DNA of 64,000 nt from positions 66,261,523-66,325,522 of the forward strand of contig NC_077237.1 of assembly GCF_947179165.1 (NCBI RefSeq). The letters are read 5' to 3'. The stretch comes from Solanum dulcamara. Lineage: Eukaryota; Streptophyta; Magnoliopsida; Solanales; Solanaceae. Each line of letters starts with the position of its first letter. Within the stretch, counting starts at the first letter, position 1. Below, piece by piece: positions 1 to 20,875 of the stretch. The position numbers and the translations under genes were made by a program. The notes below the pieces were generated by a model. That model saw only the letters and a list, made by a program, of their open reading frames with translations. It was not told where the DNA came from and ran no database searches.

Positions 1-8411
<8,411 letters not shown>

Positions 8412-8480
8412 TTTCTCAATTTCTGAAAAGCAGTAGCTAGTGAGTGGAGTGGAGTGGAGTGGAGTGTAGGATATTTATAG
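8412..8480 (-). promoter_or_regulatory. GH1 gene core promoter and 5' leader
   Basis: On the minus strand TATAAATA (8479-8472) lies about 60 bp upstream of the ATG. Between them is a perfect pentamer run, (ACTCC)n on the gene strand, at 8466-8443 (about five units), which would fall at or near the start of the leader. The start codon is ATG at 8411-8409. Upstream (to about 8750) I see nothing further. Confidence 0.6.
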
Positions 8481-8837
8481 TGGGAAGCATTCTATTTATG
8501 GAAAAAATTGGGTAATGTGAGTGGTATGGCCAGGGCGGACATATTGCTCGTTACAAACGTGTGCCTACTTATCCATTCTTTTTATTAAAGTTTATCCCGA
8601 TTATTCATTCCACTTTCTAATCTCTACTGATTTACAAACTCTAATTACTTTTAGCATCATACATAATTTAAGAGAGACTCTAGTCAAAAAAACAAATAAT
8701 ATGTGTGTAGTTTATTGAATTTACAAAATAAGAGAGTATTAATTGGAGATTCTGTATTTAATTAATACTACTCCTAGTATTTAGTTTCTTGTATCCTATA
8801 AAAAGAAGATTTTGTTGTAAAATAAATCTAAAAGAGT

Positions 8838-9068
8838 TAGTACAATATATCAAAAGATGAAAATAATAGAAAAGAAACATAGTTTATCTTATTCTTTCAA
8901 GTGTTCAAGTGAGTACAATGTGAAATCTTATGCCTCTATTTATAGGGTTAGATTTAGTACAATATATCAAAAGATGAAAATAATAGAAAAGAAATGAGAG
9001 TTTATCTTATTCTTTCAAGTGTTCAAGTGTGTACAATGTGAAATCTTATGCCTCTATTTATAGGGTTA
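8838..9068. repeat. Tandem duplication, two copies of about 117 bp
   Basis: Copy 1 covers about 8838-8954 and copy 2 about 8955-9068. Shared blocks are TACAATATATCAAAAGATG, TTCTTTCAAGTGTTCAAG and CCTCTATTTATAGGGTTA. The spacing is 117 bp at the left end and 118 bp at the right. Flanking sequence to about 9420 looks like decayed, noncoding repeat DNA. An open frame at 9048-9407 has no recognisable domain. Confidence 0.8.
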
Positions 9069-10269
9069 CATAGAAGCATACAAAAGATTGACATAAACAT
9101 GACATTAACTATGAGGTTTATGGGTGACATTCATGGGGAAGGTTATGGAGGTGTGGGGTTTAATATCATAATGATTGAGAGTAGTGGAGGATCTATTTGT
9201 GGAGTAGTGGACATCCATAAAATAATTGTTTCATTACACTCTATTTTGATTGTCCATGTCTTAATAGATAATGTGCCTATTCTACTAGAAAAAATCTTGT
9301 GGAAAAAAATCAAGGTGAAGAAAAAAAATACACATATTTTCAATACACATTTTGTTGCATCGTTAAAGATTGTGTCAGAAAAATTCAGTGGAACAAAATC
9401 TGACTAAGAAGAAAAAAGTGCAGTGCATTGTTGTCGCACAAATTACACTTTTTTAGTTGATATAACGCAGTCGCTATCAAATAATATAGAACCCAACAAA
9501 ATTGGGGTTGAATCCCAGAGAGAGTGTGACGAGGAATTACAATTTATATAATACTTCAATCTTATGATCAATATTTCGAATGTGGTTTATTGGAAATATT
9601 TAGGACTTATTTACAATCTACAAATATAATTAAGTTGTTTTCAATAATTAAAGAAGTACTAGAGTTGTGTTTCCTATATGTTGGAATTCAAACAGATAAA
9701 GTACTATTCAACTCATTCAGGTGTGTTCATTGTGCAAAGCCGATGAATCTATATTCCTAATGCAAAAGATTTTAATGCATGCATTAGCATGGTTAACAAA
9801 CAATTGCCCCTCGACATATTTTTCACAACCTTTCCACTATATTTTTGTAGGGTATTTTTATAAATAAATATTTTTTTTAGTTGTGCAATGCATGATATTT
9901 TTAATACATCAAATCAAATACTTCATAATAAATAATTTCAGCAACTAATACAAACATTATACTAATGTCAATGTTACTAATATATCATATTCAACACTAT
10001 CCCTATACACTTTACCAAATGATCCCTTAAAATTTAAACTGTTGTTAAGATGTTAAATCCCAAGAATTGTAATAACTGAAAAGAATATGTGTGAATCAAA
10101 AAATTTGTAATAATTGAAAGGAATATATGTGCAAACACACGTATTCAATAACTTATATATATAAATTGTCATATTTAAAGGATTTCTCTTTACTCATTTA
10201 TAGAATATACATTATAAATTATATAATTTAGTAGTAGTTATAGATTATGAAATATTTTACTTTACCTTA
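9069..10269. other. AT-rich intergenic DNA, no gene seen
   Basis: Noncoding by inspection: frequent stops in all frames and low-complexity A/T runs. The part 9260-9420 has pieces such as CTTGTGGAAAAAAATC and AAATTCAGTGGAACAAAATC that look like two decayed copies of one motif, but I cannot assign a family. Confidence 0.5.
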
Positions 10270-11745
10270 TATATGAGAGGGAGTTTCAAAGTGCCAAAGC
10301 AGGTCAACATGTCTGCGTTGATACTTTAAGGGTAGTTCGGTAATTTTTTGTGGTTTTTTGTTTTAATTTTTGTCTTGTTTTTTTAGTCTTATATATATTT
10401 AAAAATTGTGTAAAAGAAATATATAAATCATGATAATTAATAATTTAAAATATTTTTAAAACATACAAAAAAAATCAATTGACTCTAATTGTATCGGCGC
10501 CACATAAAATAAGACATAGGAGAAAACATGTATTATTTGAAAACAACGTAAAAAGTACTGTAAATCTCATTAATTAATAACTTGAAATATTTAAAAATAT
10601 ATAAAATTTTGGTTGAAATTTGAAATTCTATTTGTGTCACATAAATTGAAACAAAGGGAGTAACATATATAATTTAATAATTACATAAAAAGTACTATCA
10701 AGCACAATAATTAACAACTTAAATATCTTAAATCATATTAAATTTGATTGACTCTCTAAATTATATCTGTGTCAAATAAATTGAGACAAAAAAATAACAT
10801 ATATCTAGTATATCAGTTATCACCATACATAAGAGGGAGTTTCAAAGTGCCAAAGTAGGCAGCAGGTCAATATGCCTACTTTGGCACTTAAGGGTAGTTT
10901 GATAATTTTCTTGTGGGTTCCCCATTATAATTTGTTTATCTTATTTTTTTTATTTTTATATATTTAAAAATTGCATAAAAAATATAAATAACGATAATTA
11001 ATAACTTTAAAATATTTTAAAGACATAAAAAACTCGGTTGACTCTTAATTTTATCGATGCCACATAAAATGGGATAGTGAAAGTAACATCTATTATTTGG
11101 AAACGACGCAAAAAGTACTCTAAATTTCAATAATTAACAATTTGAGATATTAAAAATATTTGATTGAGTTTTGAAATTCTATTTGTGTAACATAAATTGG
11201 GATAAAGTGTGTAATATATATTATTTGAAATTATCTAAATAATTAACAACTTAAAATATTTATTGGACACATAAAAAGTTTGATTGACTCAAAATTCTAT
11301 TAGTGCCACATAAATAGGGAAAGATGAAGTAACATATATTATTTACCAGTTGTGTAAAAGGTACTATAAATCACAATAATTAACAACTTAAAATATTTAA
11401 AAGACGTATAAAACATTTGATTGGCTCTCCAAATTCCTTGAGTGCCGCATAAATTGGGTAGAGGAAGTAACATATATTATTTGAAAATGACGTAAAAGGT
11501 AATATAAATCATAATAATTAACAACTTAAAATTTTTAAAGACATTAAATGTTTGGTTGGCTCTCAAAATTCTATTAGTTCCACATAAATTGAGACAAAGA
11601 GAGTAACATATATCATTTAAAATTACATAAAAATACTATAAATCAAAATAATTAACAATTTAAAATTTCTAAAAGTCATATTAAAATTAATTGACTCTTC
11701 AAATTCTATCTATATAACATAAATTGAGACAGAAAAAAAAAAAAC
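10270..11745. repeat. Degenerate tandem array, about 135 bp units, in two blocks
   Basis: The phrase ATAATTAACAACTTAAAAT recurs in diverged form near 10435, 10570, 10705, 10997, 11130, 11235, 11374, 11513 and 11648, mostly 100-140 bp apart. Each unit also has a CACATAAATTGGGACAAAG-like block and TTGACTCTCAAAATTC. Two blocks each open with GAGGGAGTTTCAAAGTGCC (about 10275 and 10830) followed by AAGGGTAGTTYGRTAATTTT, so the array has a higher-order organisation. No coding potential. Confidence 0.75.
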
Positions 11746-12735
11746 ATACAGTATTGAGCCCCTGTCAGCACAAGTCCCAGATTTTCAAGGTGCATGGTTA
11801 ATAATTTTAGGGGAATTAATAAATAAACTGGGAGGAAAGTAGCTTTGAGACCAAACGTCTTGTGTTTAACAGTTTATGCATTAATTACTCATATTCCTTA
11901 AAATGTTTGTTCTCTTTTTATTATTTTAAAGTTGATTGGTAGACCCTTTAAGAACCAAATCGGAAGTTAATCAAATGACAAAGCTCGATATTGAAGTAAA
12001 ATCTAATATACATAATTAAATTATGGTTTAATTTGGGGTACAAAAAGATGGAGCATGAATTCAGTAACTCACCTAAACATAGGATAAGATTCCAACAGCA
12101 GAAGAAAAAAGAGGAGAAACAAGATTGATAGGGTAATGGAGCCGTAGAAACTAAAATTTCCCTCGATGCAAATCCCATTCCAAAAATATTTAAATATGCG
12201 ATAGGAGTGGGGCCCAACTTGTGGGATCGTCCAAGGACGGGTTATCACCACAACAAATGTGCAACTGCTGCAACGATCTGGGGTGTATTTATGCATTCAA
12301 ACATCATATTTTACTCATATTTTGACTAAGTTATGAGTATAACCTTGTGATTATTGTTGTGTTTATTGATGATATGTTGTGATGAGCTAATAGACATGAT
12401 TAGGTTGAGTTCAGACCAAAAACAACAAGAAAAGACTCATAGGTTGGATTGAAATGCAAAGTGAAGTAATCCGCGCTAAAATGGAGCAAAAATAGCTAAC
12501 GATGCAAGATTTCGGCCATAAATCCGAATCGACCAACTGGCACAGCAGTACGAAAGACCATGAGATGAGCTCGCATTGCACCTGTACTAGAATTGAACTT
12601 CAGAAACTCAATAAAAAAGGGGCAGAGTCCGCGACGCGCATCAGAGCGCTGCACGAGGGACATCACGCCGTGACCCCCTATCTACCAGTCTATGTTTGAC
12701 CCAGTCAAAGTAGAGTCCAATCAAAATTAGGATTT
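11746..12735. other. Intergenic DNA with a GC-rich LTR-like patch
   Basis: About 11746-12300 has no recognised gene. On the minus strand, TTGGGCCCCAC is followed about 20 bp later by ATTTAAATA near 12200, which looks promoter-like but leads to no recognised coding sequence. About 12590-12680 holds GC-rich words (CGCGACGCGCATCAGAGCGC, GACATCACGCCGTGACC) of the kind found in gypsy LTR promoters, so this part is probably a fragment of another LTR. Confidence 0.4.
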
Positions 12736-14833
12736 TGTCGAGCTCGAGGAGGGTACCCTAGGCGTGACCGACACTTAGAGATTATTGCTAGTCCCTAAGC
12801 GAACTAATTGGCCCGTTCACATATTAATTCAATCAATATTATATCAGCGGAAGACTTAACTCATTAAGAAAACAACTCCAGATAAGGCCAAAGGCCAACA
12901 ATCTAGCTGAATCAAATCAACAAGACTAGTATGAATGAAACTAGCCAAAAGACAATACAAATCAACAACATCAACAATGTAGTCTATGAAGCCTCTAACA
13001 ACTGTCTAATTGGTGCCAATGACAGGTTCATGGCTACCTTAAATCAAAATAGAAGGACTAGTCTCAAAGTAAGATTAAAACATATGGATCCTCCAGATGC
13101 AGGGGAGGACTCACCAATCAGTTGGAAAGCAAATAAATCTTCAACGATGCGCTTATTGGTGATCTCTAGAACCTTTTTGTGCATCATGAAATGGGGCAGG
13201 TCCAAATGGAAGTTAGTACACGGAATGTATGAGCATGAAATATACATTAAGATAGAATCAAATTAGTTCAGAGATCTCAAATAAGAAAGGTGAATAACTC
13301 AATTAAGATGTCCTATGTCTAAGCAAAAATAAGATTTAGACAAAGACTAATCATATACAATCCAATCCAATCAGATTACTATCAAGACCTATATGAGAGT
13401 TTCTCTTATCTGACAACCATCATTTATGAGCCAGTGATAGTACAATAAGTCAACATTGTTGTCACGTCTGTTCAATACCTTGCCAGGGTAATAACGAATC
13501 AACCAATCATGGATCCAAAACCAATCGAGTCTTATCATGTCAGGACAATAATTTGGAAGCATCCGACTTAATGGTTCAACCTCTCCTAAGTTTGGCGATG
13601 TAGTTATTTGGTTGGACTCTTATCGTTTCATCAGTTCTATCAAATCAATCCTTCCAACCAATTAATTCCCCAATCATTACCAATTATTTATTTAAGAGAA
13701 GTTTGGACAATCATTTATAATAAAGTTCAGTTGAGACCATTCACTTGGGTTCAATTATGGAAATATAAAGGACTATCAAGTTCATCAAGACTATCATCAT
13801 GTTCACATCCCAATCACAGTCATGCATTCACAAATTCAAGGCTCTAGACTCAATCCTTAAGCATACACATTCAATATCCATCAATATGCTATTAGGATTT
13901 ATGAAACAAGTAGTTCAAATTATATTTTCAAGAAACTAGTTCTTAGAAAAGCATCAATTTCTCAATAATCAGTAAAACATGTTAAATTTAAGAAAGGAAT
14001 TCTCAAGAAACACAATCATGGGGACTCAATTCATTCACAATCAATCTATCATAATCATAGGCACATGGAGGAACAAAATCCATGTTTTAGCTCAGCCTTA
14101 CATACTTGGACTTGAAGAACAATCGAAAATTTGATGGCCTCACTTGAAGAACTTGAACCCTAGCCCTCCTTCTCTTCTCCAATTCTTGCTCTCAAAAATT
14201 TTAAGTGTTAATGAGAGCTCTCTTGGCATAAAGGGTACTGCTAAGGGACTCAAAATAGTCCCAAAATGTCAAAGTTTTAGTTTGGAATGGGTGGAAAAAG
14301 ACCAAGATACCCCTATTAAAAAACAAAGTCTGGCCGTCTACGGGTCGTTCTACGACTCATAGAAACTTTTACGGGTCGTAGAAGATCAATTGTAGAACTG
14401 GACTAGAAAAGGCTTGGGGTCTATGACTCAGGTCTACGAGTCGTAAACTTCCTGACGAGTTGTAAAAAGTCCAGCAGGTCATTAAAACCCTGAGATTTTG
14501 GGGTTTTTGAAGTTTCTCTATGAGTCGTGTTAATGAGTCATCATTAGGTATACGAATCTCTTGTCGAGTATTAGTGTGGGTTCTGAGACTTGTGATCTGT
14601 AGGATCTCAAACCTTATAATGACGACTCATAGAAATGAGTCGTCAAAACTTCTATGAGTCGTCAACCTACCCTTCAGCTCACTCTTAGACTTAGTAAAAT
14701 TTCTAACCCTATTCACTGGTCCTACAACCCGTTTCTACGAGTCATAGACTATTCTATGAATTTTAGGAATATGAGCAGTCAAGATTTCTCTGAATTCTCT
14801 TTCATTTCGACCTCCAACTTCGGGAGTCTTACA
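12736..14833 (-). repeat. Gypsy LTR in antisense orientation (copy A)
   Basis: Read on the minus strand it begins TGTAAGACTCCC (14833 downward) and ends near GGGTACCCTCCTCGAGCTCG at 12736. It shares long blocks with 19791-20875 and 61700-63700: the GGGTACCCTA-type end, TATGAGCCAGTGATAGTAC, TCAATACCTTGCCAGGGTAA and GGCACATGGAGGAACAAAA. No reverse transcriptase lies beside it and the 5 bp flanks (GATTT, TTTCA) do not match, so it is a fragment or an old solo LTR. The size and layout fit Tekay/Del-type chromovirus LTRs. Confidence 0.7.
14335..14760. promoter_or_regulatory. Array of CTACGAGTCGTAG-like words in antisense LTR A
   Basis: About ten imperfect copies of a short palindrome-like word (TACGGGTCGTTCTACGACTC, GTCTACGAGTCGTAAAC, CTATGAGTCGTCAACC) lie in the part of the LTR that would be U3. 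The same vocabulary occurs at 63230-63660 in copy C. Confidence 0.6.
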
Positions 14834-15555
14834 TTTCAACCCTAACAAGATTTTCTTGCAAGAGTTGCATTATTAAAGGCTATTATTACTTTTATTTTAC
14901 ATTCATGTTTTCTAATAGTTTAATTTATTATAATTATTGTTTTCTCTAGGTATGAGTAGGTTAACTCATAATTAGGCTTATGGAACTTAGAATAGGGATG
15001 ATGCTAATGAGTACTTTACAATAAATATCTTTTTCTGAAGGTGTGATCATTCTATATTAAGTCCCTTTTGTGCTTAACTTTTTCTTTGAATGATTGAAAA
15101 CATACTAAAGAACTTGCTTGTATTCTGACTTGCTAGACCATAGAAGTACAAATTAGGAAAAAGAATCATTAACAAGGATTCAGTGCTACCAACCACCATC
15201 TAATAACTTGAGCTCGAGAGAGGATAGTTTACTTGAGACTTTTAATGAATGAACAAATTAATTTGACACTCATGTGCCTAAAAAAGACTTAGGGAGATAT
15301 TTTCCTAATTGGGCTGAGAGGCTTTAGAGATTTATAGATTCGTTAATTTTGCACGACGAACACATTCAATAATGAATTAATAGTAAAATATTTATTTGAG
15401 TTATGATATCTAAGAAATGTTATCCTAATTCACATTTATTATTGATAAAATCTCAGTAGTTAGTAGATTTTCATAAAAAAAATTCCAATTTTTCAATAAT
15501 AGTTACTATTGTGAATCTCAACATCAAATTTTAAAAAAACTATAATACGATCTTT
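14834..15555. other. AT-rich DNA between gypsy fragments
   Basis: No gene or clear repeat boundary. Probably untranslated DNA upstream of the decayed gag fragment that follows. Confidence 0.4.
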
Positions 15556-15768
15556 GTGGCATTCGACCTAAACATCATGATGTTGCATTTGCTGGGGATG
15601 AAGAGTTTATTCGGTGGTCGATCTCTTGAAGACCCAAATAAACATCTTAAAGACTTTACCGGGTGTGGTAGCTTACAATCTTTCATGTATCTATCAAGAA
15701 GGTTTATTCAGTTCCCCATGGATCTCAGATATCTACACTATGGAGATGGGTATATACAGGTTTTCTAG
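15556..15768 (+). pseudogene. Gypsy gag fragment (Athila/Tat type)
   Basis: A short frame contains LFGGRSLEDPNKHLKDF, the start of the gag homology block of Athila/Tat gypsy elements (family form FGG...EDPN.HL..F). It then loses similarity. About 70 codons remain and no protease or RT of this element is seen next to it. Confidence 0.6.
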
Positions 15769-16726
15769 CTAGGTATGAGGCATATGCTTACATAATCTCA
15801 TTTCTCTCGTATAGTATTGTTTTGGTGTGGAAATGATTGGATGTTTGTGAAAGTGACTTTTTTATTATTATCTCGCCTTGACTGTGATTTCGAATTATCT
15901 ATACTTAGTTTATATAAACTATTGTTGGCATTAACTACTAGTCCAAGTATGTCTTTCTTAAAAATGAGTAGTATTTGTAATGACTATCGAAAGGGAGTTT
16001 AGGACCGATCTTCACCATCGCTTCGTAATTGGGTCAATCAATGATGATGCTTAGTACACATGGATTTTGTATTCACCCTTCTTCTTTTTGCACTTTCATT
16101 GAGCAGGTTCAGAGCTGAGTACAAGTGGCCATGTTCTGGTAGCGATTGTGCATTTTTCCAAGATTCAAAGTAGCCGTTTTGCTAATCCAAAGTTCTTGGA
16201 TCTTCTATATCTTCCTTTCTTTTCTTTTATTTTTATTTCAAATATTATAGATATTGAGGTTGTACTTGAAAATTCGTAGAGGCTTGTACTAGTGACACTA
16301 GATTTTGCAATAATTGTATTATTTTGACTTCTCTTTATGAGCCTTATGAAAAAGGTTCTTTAAAAGACTTATTCTATTTTAAATTTTACTTTCGTGCATG
16401 TTATTCTATGTCGTGTGTTTTAATATTGAATTGACTTAGCTATCACTGGAGTTGAGATAGGAAAGCACGTTCCCAATTTTTAAATCGTGACAACTTGAAA
16501 ATAATCATGGTGGGCTATATGTCTATGTACTAGAGCACTCAACTGCATCTAAGTCCTTTTGGTACCCTATGATATCACAACTAGTTGAGACAATATGATC
16601 AACTTTTATTTTCCTTCCGTCATTCCCATCCAAGACTGCTGGTTAAGAGACTAAGCGTGACAATTTCCAATATGAATTTTATTTCTTGTGTTATAGAGCA
16701 AGACTCAGATGGTTTATTAAGTGTTT
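15769..16726 (+). repeat. Decayed gypsy LTR 3' part and flank
   Basis: About 16060-16500 reads like the 3' part of a gypsy LTR (ACTTGAAAATTCGTAGAGGC, CTTGTACTAGTGACACTAG, ending AATCGTGACAACTTG, where a primer-binding site would be expected). The assignment rests on family knowledge rather than a second copy in the window. 16500-16726 shows nothing. Confidence 0.45.
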
Positions 16727-17243
16727 TGTGATGATCTGCCATGTCATCACGCCACAAAGGCACCACTTCACATAAAGATATTCATATGGAAGCCTTATAT
16801 AGGAAGAAGTCTAGTCCATAATAAAATATTCTAGAGACTATGGAGAATTCCCTTGAAAAACCTTAGAATTCCATGGATTTGCATGGAAGGTCGTGGACTC
16901 ATCTAGTCATGTAGAGTATTCTAGAAAGAGAACTTATTTGTAAATATGTGTGGACTTGTTTAACAATTATTATTTACTTATTAGCCTCTAAGTAAGTAGT
17001 ATAAATAGAAGGGGATCCATTTGTAAAATTATCAAGCAAAAATCAATCAAAGTTCTCTACAACATATTCTTTTAATCAATTTTTATGTATTCTCTCCACC
17101 ATTCTCTTATCAATTCCTAGAGTCTTAGGCTGAATTAGCATAGAAAGATCATAAGCAAGTAGTGCAAGAACGTGAGCAAGTAGTGCAATAATGCGAGTAA
17201 GGTGTGAAGTGTCGCACGTGTGCTTAGTAAAAGACTAAGGACA
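16727..17243 (+). repeat. Element H 5' LTR
   Basis: Begins TGTGATGATCTGCCATG and ends near AAGGACA. It aligns along its length with 34930-35423. TATAAATAGAAGGGG is at 17000. Confidence 0.88.
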
Positions 17244-17281
17244 TGAAAATATAATATTAGAGTAAGGTTGTAACTAAAGAA

Positions 17282-18830
17282 ATGAACAATGGAGAAATCA
17301 ACGCTGCTAATACCCTAGCCAACGTCATCTGGGATGCTGCCGGCAAAAAGGGTTATAGCAAAGAGAGGAATGTCGTTAACAAAAACCAGGAAGTGCCGCT
17401 TGAGGTTGAGCCAAATGAAGGGCTTATATTCTATGAACATTCTATCACTAAAGAGAGAGAGGATAATCTAAAGGTACTATTTGAGGACATCTCACTTGGT
17501 AGAGAGTGGGTCAAAAAGGTTAATGTAGGGATGGATACAACCGATATTTGGCCAATGCTTAGGGAAGGTAGAGGGCACTCTAAGCGTTCTTGAGGAGAAT
17601 ACTCTTGAAGATATAGAAATCATCCAAAATGACTTGACTGGGCATATGCAAACTAAGATAGAGATGAGACAGACCATCGCTACCTTAGAGTGCAGATTTA
17701 TGGAGACATTGAGCACTATTAATGCTATGAAGGCAAAGATGGAGTCACTCGAAGAGCAAGTCAAAACTGGCATGACTGAGATTTCCAGAAATGTTTTCAT
17801 GATGAAGGCGACTAAGATTTAGGCTCTCAAGCCACGAGTATTCAAAGGGGTTCATGATGCACAGGAAGTAGAGAACTTTTTTTGGCACCAGGAGAACTAT
17901 TTCTGACACAAAAATGTAAGGGAAGACTATGCCAAGTTCAACACCACAATGTTGTACTTATCAGAGACTTTCATGCCATGGTTGAGACAAAAATCGACTG
18001 ATTTAAGAGAGGTATGTGTACAATTAGCACATGGGATCAGTTCAAGGCCGAGTTTAAGTGGTAGTTCTTACCAACTAATGTCTTGTATGATACAAGATGC
18101 AAACTTTGAGAGTTGAAGCAATCACGGAGAATACACAACTATATCAAGGAGTTCACCACTCTTATGCTCTAAATCCCCAACCTCAAGAACGATGACTTTT
18201 TATTCTAATTTATGGACAGATTGCAAAATTGGGCTAAGTAAGAGCTGCAACACCCACAAGTCATGGTTATAGACCAGGCCATAGTGAAGGTTGAGTCTTT
18301 GATGGATTTCCAACCTAACAGGCCTGACAAAGGTAAAGTCAAGGAGTCGAAAGGTATCAATGTCAAATATGGGGGAGATCATGGGAAAAGAAAAAAACCT
18401 ACCAACAACACCCAGGACTCAAGATGCCAATAACTATGATTTTAAAAAGGTGAATGGTCGCCAGAGCTATATCAAGAAGAAAAGATGCTACATATGCAGA
18501 GGACTGCACAACTTCATAAATTGTCCCAACTTAAAGAATCTTAGTGACATGGTGCCTGAGTAGAAGGAACAAAAGCAAGGATAGGGTTTAGGCACAACAC
18601 AGTTGGGCATGATAAGACTATGTGGAGCTGTCAAGAAGTAATCTATACAACTCTATGACAATGTAAATTAGTACGTGGACCTCAAAATCAACAACAAGCT
18701 CTCTCGTGAACTAGTGGACACTAGAGAAACTCATAATTTTGTGTCCAAAGCTATAACAAAGAGACTAGAGTTGAAGCTCGCTTCAACTAACTCTCATGTT
18801 AAGACCGTGAATACTGAGGGTTAAAATGCT
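17282..18830 (+). pseudogene. Element H gag and protease (broken)
   Basis: Gag frame from the ATG at 17282 (MNNGEINAANTLANVIWDAA), shifted near 17550-17600 and again later. The zinc knuckle CYICRGLHNFINC at about 18485-18525 has CX2CX3HX4C spacing, known in chromovirus gags of this group. The protease region near 18690-18780 reads LVDTRETHNF where the family has VDTGATHNF, so the catalytic DTG has become DTR. Confidence 0.75.
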
Positions 18831-19105
18831 CATGATGTAGCCAATGGTGTTGGTGTCAAATAGGTAGTTAAAAAGGTACGATAAACTTTACCGCTACAAC
18901 AACGGATATCTTTGATATTATTCTAGGATAAGAATTCTTTAGACATTGTCATACTATCATCGACCCCTACCTCCAACATCTGTTGATCATGGAATAAGAA
19001 GGAGCTTGCATGGTGTCTACCATGACTATGCCACACGAACAGAGATAAGCATAACTTTCAACTATGTAGTTAGTCAAAGGTCTCAAGAAGAGGGAGCCGA
19101 CATTC

Positions 19106-19790
19106 ATGACAACTATTGAAAGCTTGGAGGAAGACATGAGTTACAAGAAGACACTACCTCCTTGCATACAGAAGCTATTGGAAGAGAATAAAGATGTGAT
19201 TCCTGATGAGCTACCTAAGCACTTGCCTCCTAGGCATGAGGTAGATCACAAGATTGAGTTGGAGCCAGGAGCTAGGCCACCTGCATTCGCTCTTTATCAC
19301 ATAGCACCACCTGAATTGGAAGAGCTCAAAAAAATTGAACGTGCTACTAGATGTCGGTCATATCCGTCCATCGAGGGCACCATTTAGAACACTAGTATTT
19401 TTCTAAAAGAATAAGAACGGATCATTGCATTTTTCATAGACTACTGGGCGCTAAACAAAGTCACAGTGAAGAACAAGTATCTGATCTAGGTAATAGCCAA
19501 TGTATTTGACAAACTTGGACAAGCCAAGTACTTTAGGAAGGTAGATCTTCATAAAGGCTATTACCTGGTTTGCATTACGGAATGGAATGAGCCAAAAACA
19601 ACATGTGTGACAAGATACAGAGCTTTTAAGTAGTTGGTAATGCCCCTCTTCTTAACCAAAGCACCAGTTACATTTTGCACCCTTATGAATAAGATCTTTC
19701 ATCCCTACATTGATCAGTTTGTGGTAGTATACTTAGATGATATAGTCATATGCAACAATACCTTGGAAGAACATAGAGCATTTAAAAAAG
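19106..19790 (+). pseudogene. Element H reverse transcriptase, 5' part
   Basis: Starts with the linker block (PDELPKHLPPRHEVDHKIEL, 19211-19260) and runs through CTLMNKIFHPYIDQFVVVYL to the catalytic YLDD at about 19729-19740 (VVYLDDIVI). It stops at TLEEHRAF, where the antisense LTR fragment begins. Internal stops and frameshifts are present. Confidence 0.85.
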
Positions 19791-20875
19791 TGCCATACCT
19801 CGGGAGGGTACCCTATGCGTGGCCGGCACTCGAAGACCATTGTTGGTTTCCAAGTGAACCACTTGATCCGATCACATATCCAATCACTCAGTGGAAGACT
19901 CAACATCAATTTAAAAGATATTCAAGTGGGATAACAAATTTGATATTTTGAGAAGAATAATGTATTTGAAACATACCTCAAATCAACCTAACAATAAACT
20001 CAAAGGACTCAACTCAATAGGTATGCAAATTAGAATTTTACAATATTTTTCAAAACGACTCAATCATCTACAACTCAATCAATCCAATCATATCATGTAT
20101 GATCATATCCTATTTGGGAGTTTCTCTAACTGTCAACCATCACCTATGAGCCGGTGATGTACAACAAAGCAGTGTCATTGCCACACCCATTCAATACCTT
20201 GTCAGGGTAAAGGATGAATCACTATTATTGGATCCACAATCAATCAAAGTTCATCATTTTGGAACTTAAGAGGTTTAACCCTCCATCCTACGCTAGCGAC
20301 GTAGTTTATGGGAATTGAATTATAACTATACTCTTGCCCAATTCGATACTCAATACTCCTCCCAAGACTCAATATGCTCATAAGACTCAAATCAATCAGT
20401 TTATATAAATCAATCGTCTAGTCGCATTGGACTCTAATAAACTCAATCATCATCTCAATCATCACTTATTTCAATTATGCATTCTTTTCAAGATCATTCA
20501 TGACTCATCATAACTCCAATCAACAATTATTTAGACTTCTACTATCCAACTCAAGTTTGACTCATGCTCATTCAACATTCACCAATCAAACTTTTAGACT
20601 TAATCATTGTGTAATACATTAAAATTTATTACTCAAATAGGCTTCATGTAGGGAGAAACAAAATTATTTATTTTAAGTGTTATTTCATGAAAACTATCAA
20701 TCATGCAAGGTTATGCAAAAATATACTAGGATTTATAAAGATCTTTCAAAGATTCATTCGTAGAAGGCCTATATCACTTACTACTCAACCAATCATATAC
20801 TTAGGGGCACATGGAAGAACTTAAACCATGCTTTAGTTACCCTTACATACCTAGACTCGAAGAACAATCAAGAGT
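19791..20875 (-). repeat. Antisense gypsy LTR fragment (copy B) inside RT of element H
   Basis: Begins TGCCATACCTCGGGAGGGTACC and shares GTGGCCGGCACTCGAAGACC, CACCTATGAGCCGGTGATG and CAATACCTTGTCAGGGTAA with copies A and C. It stops at GAAGAACAATC, inside the LTR, and lacks the palindrome array and the LTR start. RT resumes at ELLKKKKAW, so roughly 70 codons of H are missing at the junction. This suggests deletion or recombination rather than clean insertion. Confidence 0.7.

Noticed and set aside
9048..9407. Open frame of 119 codons
   Set aside because: No domain recognised; runs through the tandem duplication and AT-rich repeat DNA. Best explained by chance.
12069..12296. Minus-strand frame with a hydrophobic segment (LFLLFFLLLL), downstream of a TATA-like site
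   Set aside because: Could suggest a secreted or membrane protein start, but there is no recognisable domain, no clear exon chain and surrounding DNA is repeat-derived.
13608..14362. Several plus-strand open frames of 70-80 codons
   Set aside because: They lie inside an antisense LTR that recurs at 19791 and 61691; no protein similarity.
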